This document shows, piece after piece, positions 1 through 6,350 of a stretch of 7,544 nt of DNA. Origin of the DNA: an uncultured beta proteobacterium. GTDB lineage: Bacteria > Pseudomonadota > Gammaproteobacteria > Burkholderiales > Burkholderiaceae_C. A program made the translations under genes and the position numbers. The notes below the pieces were generated by a model that was given only the letters and a program-made list of their open reading frames with translations, searched no databases and had not been told where the DNA came from. Every line of letters starts with the position of its first letter. Positions within the stretch are counted from its first letter, which is position 1. Where the stretch lies: assembly GCA_903886165.1 (NCBI GenBank), contig CAISLL010000158.1:1-7544 (forward strand), written 5' to 3'.

Positions 1-473
1 AAGGCCGCCAGCCGGGTCAACGAGCCCAGCATTTGCGCCGCTGTGCCCTCAAACAACCGCCCACAGCCGGCGCTGAACAAGGTGTCGCCGCAAAAAAGCA
101 CTGGGTCTTGTAAGGGTATATGGCCAAAGTAGGCAATGTGGCCAGCGGTGTGGCCAGGCACCAGTAACACCTCAAAGTGCAGGCCCAAAGGGGTGATGAC
201 AGCGCTTTCGCCAAGACGTTGCAACGGCTCCGGCATGCGCTCACCGGCCGGGCCGTACACCTGGGCCCCGGTGGCCTGGCGCAAGGCATCGACCCCACCC
301 GTGTGGTCGCCGTGGTGGTGCGTGACTAGAATTGCCTCCAAGGTCAAACCGTTTTGCTGCAGGACGGCGAAAACGGGTTGGGCATCCCCAGGATCCACCA
401 CCAGCGCCCGACGTCCGTCGTGCAACATCCAGATGTAGTTGTCGTCAAAAGCAGGGATTGGAATTAACTTCAT
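1..473 (-). CDS. gloB: Hydroxyacylglutathione hydrolase (glyoxalase II), 5' part; runs off the left edge
   Basis: Glyoxalase II hydrolyses S-lactoylglutathione to D-lactate and glutathione, the second step of cytosolic methylglyoxal detoxification. The minus strand opens with ATG at 473-471 and reads MKLIPIPAFDDNYIWML, the standard GloB N-terminus. The metallo-beta-lactamase metal motif THHHGDHTGG is at residues 51-60 (ligands H52, H54, D56, H57). The next ligand, H108, lies in VPGHTAGH, and the bridging D130 in FCGDTLFSAGCGR. About 157 of roughly 250-260 family residues are present; the last metal histidine and the substrate-binding C-terminal helices lie beyond base 1. No frame break is seen. 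The start is fixed by family alignment. The ATG overlaps by two bases the start of the divergent methyltransferase gene, so its promoter must lie inside that gene. Identification is near certain. Confidence 0.96.
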   Translation of the reverse strand, partial: MKLIPIPAFDDNYIWMLHDGRRALVVDPGDAQPVFAVLQQNGLTLEAILVTHHHGDHTGGVDALRQATGAQVYGPAGERMPEPLQRLGESAVITPLGLHFEVLLVPGHTAGHIAYFGHIPLQDPVLFCGDTLFSAGCGRLFEGTAAQMLGSLTRLAA

Positions 474-474
474 G
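471..474. other. Overlapping divergent start codons (CATG)
   Basis: The palindrome CATG supplies the ATG of gloB on the minus strand (473-471) and the ATG of the methyltransferase gene on the plus strand (472-474). Both starts are supported by family-like N-terminal sequence. There is therefore no intergenic space, and each gene's promoter and ribosome binding site lie inside the other's coding sequence. Confidence 0.8.
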
Positions 475-1218
475 GGCGATCAAATTATAGATTTGCATGA
501 CTGGCTGGCGACCCCCCCTGGAGCTTACCTGCTGGCGTGGGAGCATGAGCAGGTGGCTGCGGCGGTGTCCGATGTGTTTGGTTTTCATGCCCTGCAACTG
601 GGTTTCCCCGAGCTTGATGCGCTGGTGGCCAACCGCATGCCGCACCGCTGGCTGGCAACTGAAAGCGTTCACGAGAAAGCGGCTTTTGTGACCAACTTTG
701 CGGCCTTGCCGTTTCCGGCCAACAGCCTCGATCTGGTGGTGTTGCCGCATGCCCTGGAACTGACGGCTGATCCGCATGCGGCGTTGCGCGAAGTCGCGCG
801 GGTGCTGGTGCCCGAGGGACGGGTGGTGATTTGTGGTCTGAACCCGATGAGCCTGTGGGGCTTTCGCCAGTACCGCGCGCACATGTACCGCCGGTTTGGC
901 TGGAACCACATGTTTTTGCCTGAGGCAGGTGAGTTCATTGGCTACCTGCGCATGCGTGACTGGTTGCGTCTGTTGGGCCTTGACATTGAGTCTGGCCAGT
1001 TTGGCTGTTATCGCCCGGCATTGGCCAGCCCGGCGTGGCTGTCACGCTTTTCCTGGATGGACCGCGCTGGCGCACGCTGGTGGCCGATACTCGGCGCTGT
1101 TTATTGCCTGGTGGCGGTCAAGCGGGTGCATGGCATGACCCTGCTCAACCCCGCGCGCAAGCCCGCCATCAGGTTGGTAAATACACCTGTTTCTGTAGCA
1201 AATAGCACAGGTAATTAA
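472..1218 (+). CDS. Class I SAM-dependent methyltransferase-like protein (type 11 fold)
   Basis: A 248-residue soluble protein recognised as the methyltransferase-domain protein that commonly sits between gloB and rnhA in Burkholderiales. Substrate is unknown. The N-terminus has the family-like stretch LHDWLATPPGAYLLAWE (residues 8-24). The central LPFPANSLDLVVLPHALEL (79-97) matches the motif II region of type 11 methyltransferases. It is followed by a helix LREVARVLVPEGRVVI (105-120) that matches the post-II/motif III strand. The usual glycine-rich motif I (GxGxG) is not evident; in its place is ALQLGFPELDAL (40-51), so SAM binding may be altered or lost. Start: ATG 472 gives the family-like length. 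An in-frame TTG at 439 would add 11 residues but sits deep in gloB. The last ~12 residues (NTPVSVANSTGN) are encoded by AT-rich DNA unlike the rest of the gene. The product class is likely; its activity is unproven. Confidence 0.85.
   Translation: MGDQIIDLHDWLATPPGAYLLAWEHEQVAAAVSDVFGFHALQLGFPELDALVANRMPHRWLATESVHEKAAFVTNFAALPFPANSLDLVVLPHALELTADPHAALREVARVLVPEGRVVICGLNPMSLWGFRQYRAHMYRRFGWNHMFLPEAGEFIGYLRMRDWLRLLGLDIESGQFGCYRPALASPAWLSRFSWMDRAGARWWPILGAVYCLVAVKRVHGMTLLNPARKPAIRLVNTPVSVANSTGN
484..511 (-). promoter_or_regulatory. Candidate gloB promoter inside the methyltransferase gene
   Basis: On the minus strand a perfect -10 hexamer TATAAT lies at 489-484. A partial -35 (TCGCCA, 4 of 6 matches) lies 16 bases upstream at 511-506. 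Transcription would begin near 477-478, leaving only about 4-6 bases before the gloB ATG at 473, that is a nearly leaderless message. The -10 is convincing by eye; the -35 is weak and the use of the site is inferred. Confidence 0.4.
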
Positions 1219-1246
1219 AGGGCTATAGCATTAAAACACATATAAA
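1185..1246. repeat. AT-rich patch with inverted repeats between methyltransferase and rnhA
   Basis: The base composition shifts sharply to AT here. It holds an inverted repeat ACCTGT (1185-1190) / ACAGGT (1207-1212), a TAGCA direct repeat around 1196-1206, and the 8-bp palindrome GCTATAGC (1222-1229). On the plus strand TATAAA at 1241-1246 could be a -10 box for rnhA, but no good -35 was found. The TAGC/GCTA-rich pattern resembles, from memory, small dispersed intergenic repeats of Comamonadaceae. It also forms the 3' end of the methyltransferase gene. No T-run follows, so it is not an ordinary intrinsic terminator. Confidence 0.35.
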
Positions 1247-1253
1247 ACTGACT

Positions 1254-1257
1254 GAGG
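1254..1257 (+). promoter_or_regulatory. Ribosome binding site fixing the TTG start of rnhA
   Basis: GAGG lies 8 bases upstream of TTG 1266. No ATG or GTG exists in frame between the preceding region and the conserved RNase HI N-terminus, so this site decides for the rare TTG start. Confidence 0.65.
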
Positions 1258-1265
1258 TTGTCGAC

Positions 1266-1715
1266 TTGAATTTGATTGACATTTACACCGACGGCGCCTG
1301 TAAAGGCAATCCAGGGCCAGGCGGCTGGGGTGCCCTGTTGAAATCGGCAGATGCTCAAAAGGAACTCTATGGCGGGGAGTTGGGAACCACCAACAACCGC
1401 ATGGAAATGCTCGCAGTGATCGAGGCCCTGACCGCTCTGAAGCGCCCGTGCAAGGTGACGCTGCACGTCGACAGCCAGTATGTGCTCAAGGGCATGACGG
1501 AATGGCTGCCCGGCTGGAAGGCACGCGGCTGGAAAACCGCCACCAAAGCGCCGGTGAAAAATGTGGATTTGTGGCAACGGCTGGATGCCCTGGTCAATAA
1601 CGGGCACCATCAGATTGATTGGCGCTGGGTGCGCGGCCACAACGGCGACCCCGGCAATGAGCGTGCCGACGAATTGGCCAACAAGGGCGTGGCGATGGCT
1701 TTGAGCCAACGCTGA
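1266..1715 (+). CDS. rnhA: Ribonuclease HI
   Basis: RNase HI cleaves the RNA strand of RNA-DNA hybrids in the cytoplasm, removing R-loops and helping clear primers. The 149-residue product has the usual length (E. coli about 155). The core motif YTDGACKGNPGPGGWGALL is at residues 7-25. Catalytic residues by alignment are D9, E47 (TTNNRMEM), D69 (VDSQYV), H125 (WVRGHNGDPGNERADELA) and D135. The substrate-binding basic protrusion, around WKARGWKTATKAPVKNVDLW (84-103), is intact. Translation starts at TTG with GAGG 8 bases upstream. The gene follows the methyltransferase gene after 47 bases. In many relatives dnaQ comes next; here an efflux operon follows after 31 bases, so rnhA and the pump genes may be co-transcribed. 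Identification is certain. Confidence 0.98.
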   Translation: MNLIDIYTDGACKGNPGPGGWGALLKSADAQKELYGGELGTTNNRMEMLAVIEALTALKRPCKVTLHVDSQYVLKGMTEWLPGWKARGWKTATKAPVKNVDLWQRLDALVNNGHHQIDWRWVRGHNGDPGNERADELANKGVAMALSQR

Positions 1716-1733
1716 ACCGCCGCCGACTGTTCT

Positions 1734-1737
1734 GGAG
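1734..1737 (+). promoter_or_regulatory. Ribosome binding site of the adaptor gene
   Basis: GGAG lies 9 bases before ATG 1747. It supports this start over later in-frame Met or Val codons, none of which would keep the N-terminal membrane segment. Confidence 0.6.
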
Positions 1738-1746
1738 CATCACACC

Positions 1747-3096
1747 ATGGTTTCCAAAGTTTCTTTTGTTGCAGCGGCCGTGCTTGGGATCGCAATCGCC
1801 GGTTCGGCGGGCTGGTGGCTGCAATCGCGACCAACCGCACCCACCCACATCACCGGTGCTGGTGCTGGCGCAAGCGCCATCGCCAGCACCGGCAAACCCG
1901 ATGGCAGTGCGGCGCCCGCCGCACGGGTTGCCGGTGTGGAAGTGGCCAAGGTCCAGGCCCAGACCCTGCGTGACGACGCGCAGGCGGTGGGTAGTTTGCG
2001 CGCTCGCCAAAGTGTGATGCTGCGCCCGGAACTGGTCGGGCGCATCACCGCGCTCAACTTCAAGGACGGCGGCCCGGTGCGCAAGGGGCAAATCCTGGTG
2101 CAGTTTGATGACCAGCTGCAGCAGGCCGAATTGCAGCAAATGCAGGCACAGCTGGCCATTGCCCAGGCCAGTCTGAAGCGCACCCAGGAACTGGTGGCGC
2201 AGAACTTCATGGCGCAGCAAACCCTTGACAGCAGCGCCGCCAACCTGAAGGTGGCACAAGCGCAGCTGGCATTGGCGCAGGCGCGGCTGAACCGCATGGC
2301 GGTTCGCGCACCGTTTGATGGCACAGCCGGCATCCGGTTGGTCAGCGTGGGTGACTACGTGAAAGACGGTGCCGATCTGGTGGCACTGGAGGACACGCGC
2401 CAGATGTTGGTGGACTACCGTGTGCCCGAGCGTGTCGGGGGCAAGCTCAAACCCGGTCAAACGGTGGAGCTGGTGTTGGACGCGCTGCCGGGGCGAGCTT
2501 TTAGTGCGGTGGTGGAAGCGGTCGAGCCCTTGATGGATGCCACTGGCCGTTCGGTCGCGGTGCGCGCGGTGGTCTCGGGCGCGGGCAAACCCAAGGACAA
2601 ATCTGCTGCCAAGCCGACGCGCCAGGCTGACGCCCAATCGCTTGCGGCGGGTGACAAAGAGACCGCCAACCCCGCCGGGGACGGGTCGATGCTGCGCTCG
2701 GGCATGTTTGCCCGTGTCACCACCGTGTTTTCTGTCAACGAGGCGGCGCTGATGGTGCCGGAGGAGGCCATCGTGCCCCAGGGCAACCGCCAATTGGTCT
2801 ACAAACTGGTGCAGCCAGAGCCCGGGACGAACCTGCCACCGGACGTGAAATTTGTGTCACTGCGGCAAGAAGTCAAGCTGGGTGTGCGACGCCAGGGCAA
2901 GGTCGAAATTCTGGATGGTGTGGCCCTGGGCGACACGGTGGTGGTGGCGGGCCAGCAGCGCCTGCAAAAAGATGGGTCACCGGTGCGCATTGTGGAGCTG
3001 GGCAAGCCCGCAGCCAAAGCCTCCGGGCCGCAAAACCCGGCGTCGGCAGGGGCTGCCGCCGGTGCCGCAGCACCAGCCCCTGCCGCCAGCCGTTAA
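1747..3096 (+). CDS. RND efflux system periplasmic adaptor (membrane fusion protein, HlyD/AcrA-like)
   Basis: The adaptor bridges the inner-membrane RND permease and an outer-membrane channel in a tripartite drug or solute exporter. The 449-residue product starts with a short basic N-terminus and a hydrophobic segment (about 6-25, no lipobox cysteine), so it is probably anchored by an uncleaved signal or exported by Sec. A Gly/Ala/Ser/Pro-rich linker runs 29-60. The first lipoyl half is near 85-122 (RPELVGRITALNFKDGGPVRKGQ). The Gln/Ala-rich coiled-coil hairpin is 123-185, and the second lipoyl half is 186-216 (APFDGTAGIRLVSVGDYV). A beta-barrel follows, then a membrane-proximal region (VPEEAIVPQGN near 340). 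The barrel is interrupted by a hydrophilic insert at about 277-313 rich in Lys, Ala and Asp. The C-terminus is an Ala/Pro tail (about 418-449). It lies 18 bases before the permease gene, forming one operon. The family is certain; the substrate is unknown. Confidence 0.95.
   Translation: MVSKVSFVAAAVLGIAIAGSAGWWLQSRPTAPTHITGAGAGASAIASTGKPDGSAAPAARVAGVEVAKVQAQTLRDDAQAVGSLRARQSVMLRPELVGRITALNFKDGGPVRKGQILVQFDDQLQQAELQQMQAQLAIAQASLKRTQELVAQNFMAQQTLDSSAANLKVAQAQLALAQARLNRMAVRAPFDGTAGIRLVSVGDYVKDGADLVALEDTRQMLVDYRVPERVGGKLKPGQTVELVLDALPGRAFSAVVEAVEPLMDATGRSVAVRAVVSGAGKPKDKSAAKPTRQADAQSLAAGDKETANPAGDGSMLRSGMFARVTTVFSVNEAALMVPEEAIVPQGNRQLVYKLVQPEPGTNLPPDVKFVSLRQEVKLGVRRQGKVEILDGVALGDTVVVAGQQRLQKDGSPVRIVELGKPAAKASGPQNPASAGAAAGAAAPAPAASR
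1857..1894 (+). repeat. Strong inverted repeat early in the adaptor coding sequence
   Basis: GGTGCTGGCG (1861-1870) and CGCCAGCACC (1881-1890) are perfect complements around a 10-base loop. The pairing extends outward to 1857-1894 with one G-U wobble, giving 14 pairs. It encodes the Gly/Ala/Ser linker after the membrane segment, so it may simply reflect GC-rich Ala/Gly codons. It would nevertheless form a stable mRNA hairpin about 110 bases after the start codon. Confidence 0.6.
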
Positions 3097-3114
3097 GTCG
3101 CAGGCACAATCACC

Positions 3115-6100
3115 ATGCAACTGGCTGAAACCTCCATCCGCCGCCCGGTATTTGCCACCGTGCTCTCTTTGCTGATTGTGTTGATTGGCGCGGTCTCGTT
3201 CAACGGACTGACGGTGCGTGAATACCCCAAGATTGACGAACCGGTGGTGTCGGTCACCACCTCGTTTGCAGGCGCGTCCAGCGAAGTCATGGAGGCCCAG
3301 GTCAGCAAGGTGCTGGAAGACTCGCTCTCGGGCATTGAAGGCGTGGACGTGATCACCTCCACCAGCCGCCAGGAGCGCAGCCAGATTTCTGTCAAGTTTG
3401 CCCTGACCCGTGACGCCGACGCAGCCGCCGCCGATGTGCGCGACAAGGTCACCCGGGTGCGCCAGCGCTTGCCGCAGGGCATTGACGAGCCGGTCATTGC
3501 CAAGGTCGAGGCCGAGTCATTCCCGGTGATTTTCCTGGCACTCAGTTCCGACACCCACAATGCGCTGCAACTCTCCGAGATGGCCAACACACTGGTCAAG
3601 CCGGTGCTGCAGACTGCGCCCGGCGCGGCTGAAGTCAATATCTTTGGCGAGCGCAAGTTTTCCATGCGCATCTGGGTCGACCCCGACAAACTCGCAGCCT
3701 ACAAGCTCACCGTGCAAGACCTCGAAGACGCCCTGCGCCGCGCCAATCTGGAAGTGCCGGCCGGCCGCATTGAAAGTGCGCAACGCGAGTTCAATGTGAC
3801 CGCGGCCACCGACTTGCAGCGTCCGCAGGAATTTGCCCAGGTGGTGATCCGCAGCGTCAATGGACAAGCCATCCGCATCGGCGACGTGGCCCGGGTGCAG
3901 GAAGCGCCGGTGGACGAGCGCTCGTTTGTGCGCCTGAATGGCCGTGACGCCGTGGGTGTTGGCGTGGTACGGCAAAGCACCGCCAACCCGCTTGATTTGT
4001 CGGCGGGCGTGCGCGGCCTGCTGGACAAGTTGCGCCGCGACCTGCCGCCCGGCGTCAGCATTGAGGTGGCCAACGACAACTCGGTGTTTATTGACCAGTC
4101 CATCAAGGCGGTGTTCAAGACCATTGTGGAAGCGGCGGTGCTGGTGGCGCTGGTGATTTTTGTCTTTTTGCGCACGCTGCGCGCCTCGCTGATCCCGCTG
4201 GTCACCATCCCGGTGGCGCTGATTGGCACCTTTGCCATGATGGCGCTGGCGGGCTTCAGCATCAACACCCTCACCTTGCTGGCGCTGGTGCTGGCGATTG
4301 GTCTGGTGGTGGATGACGCCATCGTGATGCTGGAGAACATCTACCGCCACATTGAAGAAGGCTTGCCGCCGTTTCAGGCCGCCATCAAGGGTGCGCGCGA
4401 GGTCGGTTTTGCCATTGTGGCCATGACCATGACGCTGGTGGCAGTGTATGCACCGCTGGCGTTTTCACCAGGGCGCACCGGGCGCCTGTTCACCGAATTT
4501 GCGTTGGCGCTGGCCGGGGCCGTGGTGATCTCGGGCCTGGTGGCGCTCACCTTGTCGCCGATGTTGTCGTCGCTTTTGCTCAGGCACAACCCCAAGCCGA
4601 GCTGGTTTGACGCGCACATGGAAAACCTGCTGCAGTGGGCCACCCGCACCTACAGCCGATTGCTGGCCTGGTCGCTGATGCGGCGATATCTGGTGCTGCT
4701 GGTGATGCTGGCCAGCGGCCTTGTGACCTGGTGGACCCTGGGTGACCTCAAGCGGGAACTTTCCCCCATGGAAGACCGGGGCGTGGTGCTGGCGCGCATC
4801 AATGCGCCCGATGGTGCCACCCTGGCCTATACCGACCGCTATGCCAAAAACATCGAGCGCATCGCCGAAGACTACCCCGAGTTCGACCGTATTTTTTCCA
4901 CTATTGGCAACCCCACGGTGTCGCAGGGCAACATCTTCTTTCGGGCGACCCCCTGGGATGAGCGCACGCGCACCACGCTGGAGATGGCGCGCGCCATGAC
5001 ACCGCGGGTGTCAGGCTTGCCGGGTGTGACGGCCATCCCCATCACCCCGCCGTCGCTGGGGCAGGGGTTCAGCAGCCGCCCGATTGAGTTCGTCATCATC
5101 ACCTCCGAGAGTTACCAGAACCTGGCACAAACCGTGCGCGCGTTTCAGGACGAGCTCGCCACAAACCCCGGCTTTGTGCAGGTTGACACTGATTTGCGCC
5201 TGAACAAGCCCGAAATCAAGCTGGAAGTGGACCGTGAGCGCGCCGCTGACATGGGTGTCAGTGTGGATGTGATCGCGCGTGCCATCGAGACCATGCTGGG
5301 CGGTCGCAAGGTCACACGCTACAAGCGCGACGGTGAACAGTACGACGTGATCGTGCAAACCAACGTCTCGGGCCGCGACACACCCGATGACATTGAAAAA
5401 ATCTTCGTGCGTGGCAAAGGCACGGAACTGATACCGCTCTCAAGCCTGGTCAAAATCCGCGAGGTGGTGGTACCGCGCGAGCTGATTCACTTTGGCCAGC
5501 GCCGGTCAGCCACCATCACCTCCAACCTTTCGGTCGACTACTCGGTTGGGGAAGCTTTGCAGTTCATGGATGCCACCGCGAAAAAGGTGCTCAAGCCTGG
5601 CTACGCCACTGATCTGAATGGCATCAGCCGCGAGTTCAAGAAGTCGTCCGACTCCCTCAGTGTGGTGTTTGCGCTGGCGCTGCTGTTCATCTTTCTGGTG
5701 CTGGCGGCGCAATTTGAGAGTTTTGTGGATCCGTTTGTGATTCTGTTCAGCGTGCCCTTGTCGATGGCCGGTGCGCTGCTGGCGCTCAGGTGGTCGGGTG
5801 GCACACTCAACGTGTTCAGCCAGATTGGCCTGATCACGCTGGTCGGCCTGATCACCAAACACGGCATCCTGATCGTCGAGTTTGCCAACCAGTTGCGGGA
5901 GCAAGGCATGGGCACCCTGGCCGCCATCCAGCAGTCGGCGGCGCAGCGCCTGCGCCCGATCATGATGACCACCGGTGCCATGGTGCTGGGGCCGCGCCGC
6001 TGGCCTTTGCCACCGGTGCCGGTGCCGAGAGTCGGCAGCAAATTGGCTGGGTGATTGTGGGCGGCATGAGCCTGGGCACCTTGCTGACAGTGTTTGTGGT

Positions 6101-6203
6101 GCCCACCATGTACACCTTGCTGGCGCGAAAACACGCGCCGGGTCCCATCAAAGAGCCTGAAACCGGAGGAACTCATGGCGACACGCCGAACAATCAAGAC
6201 TGA
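3115..6203 (+). CDS. RND-family (HAE1-type) efflux permease, frameshifted near the 3' end
   Basis: This is the proton-driven inner-membrane pump of a tripartite exporter. Frame 1 codes for 979 residues and stops at 6054. With one base restored at 5988-5991 the protein would be 1029 residues, normal for AcrB/MexB relatives. Visible landmarks are TM1 (about 10-30), a first periplasmic porter loop (31-336), TM2 from about 337, and TM4 with the proton-relay pair D400-D401 in GLVVDDAIVMLENI. TM7 is at about 525-545, the second porter loop follows to about 845, TM8 is at 848-870, and TM10 carries K915 in GLITKHGILIVEFANQLREQ. The break follows TTGAMVLG (G959) in TM11. The proper continuation, PLAFATGAGAESRQQIGW and TM12 (FVVPTMYTLL), is intact in the next frame to TGA 6201-6203. 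Frame 1 instead adds 20 unrelated Pro/Arg-rich residues and would lack TM12. It directly follows its adaptor; only a weak AGG precedes the ATG. No outer-membrane factor gene follows in the window. The family is certain; substrate and present function are unknown. Confidence 0.93.
5988..5991 (+). other. Frameshift site in the permease gene (G4 run)
   Basis: The in-frame codons CTG GGG CCG should read CTG GGG GCC to give the family sequence MVLG followed by A-x-PLAFATGAG. One G missing from the run (four present, five expected) accounts for the whole change. Downstream, the alternative frame stays open and family-like up to 6203. A GGG codon preceded by G would also allow a tRNA to slip back one base, but no canonical slippery heptamer is evident. 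Confidence 0.85.
6165..6170 (+). promoter_or_regulatory. Strong Shine-Dalgarno inside the permease 3' end
   Basis: GGAGGA lies 4 bases before ATG 6175 (core GGAGG at 5 bases). It is the strongest ribosome binding site in the pump operon, and it serves only the short overlapping ORF that follows. Confidence 0.55.
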
Positions 6204-6276
6204 CGTTCCCAGTGCCGCGCCCGCAGCACCAGCCGACAACCGTCCAAGCCGGCATAACTTCTGGGCACTACTGTAA
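6175..6276 (+). CDS. Small ORF (33 aa) overlapping the end of the permease gene; unrecognised
   Basis: ATG 6175 with GGAGG 5 bases upstream opens a 33-residue ORF ending in TAA at 6274-6276. It overlaps the restored permease frame by 29 bases. The peptide starts MATRRTIKTD, continues with an Ala/Pro-rich middle (SAAPAAPAD) and ends RPSRHNFWALL. I do not recognise it. The N-terminus is basic, and the end looks like the first turn of a hydrophobic segment that then stops. It could therefore be a genuine small protein or the truncated 5' remnant of a former downstream gene. Overlap with the permease suggests translational coupling. In the present allele permease ribosomes stop at 6054, about 120 bases before the start, which would weaken any coupling. 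The strong ribosome binding site is the only positive evidence. Confidence 0.35.
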   Translation: MATRRTIKTDVPSAAPAAPADNRPSRHNFWALL

Positions 6277-6350
6277 GTCTGTCACGCCCCGTTCGACCCG
6301 GTTTTCGCGGTTCTCATGACGCGATCCAACGCGCCGGGACAGTTCCACTC
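6277..6350. other. Convergent intergenic gap with a weak hairpin
   Basis: Between the small ORF and the lipoprotein stop there are 74 bases. GACGCG (6318-6323) and CGCGCC (6330-6335) pair around a 6-base loop. One pair is a G-U wobble in the minus-strand transcript but a mismatch in the plus-strand one. No T-run follows on either strand at the right distance, so I do not call a terminator. A T6 run at 6358-6363 lies just inside the lipoprotein gene, without a clear hairpin before it. Confidence 0.3.

Noticed and set aside
9..10. Twin-arginine export signal in the lipoprotein (RR at residues 9-10 of the product of 6351-7238; coordinates here are residue numbers).
   Set aside because: The residues around the RR pair do not fit the S-R-R-x-F-L-K consensus. 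The pair is better seen as the basic region of a Sec lipoprotein signal.
439..471. Extension of the methyltransferase to the in-frame TTG at 439.
   Set aside because: The added residues are encoded on the complement of gloB's conserved N-terminal codons. The ATG at 472 already gives a family-like N-terminus.
1594..2793. Long minus-strand open frame (399 codons) opposite rnhA and the adaptor.
   Set aside because: It is the complement of two clearly identified genes. Its translation is Arg/His-rich with no domain, a typical high-GC shadow.
3517..4350. Long minus-strand open frame (277 codons) opposite the permease.
   Set aside because: It has His/Gln/Arg-rich composition and lies fully inside the well-supported RND permease sequence; it is a GC-driven shadow.
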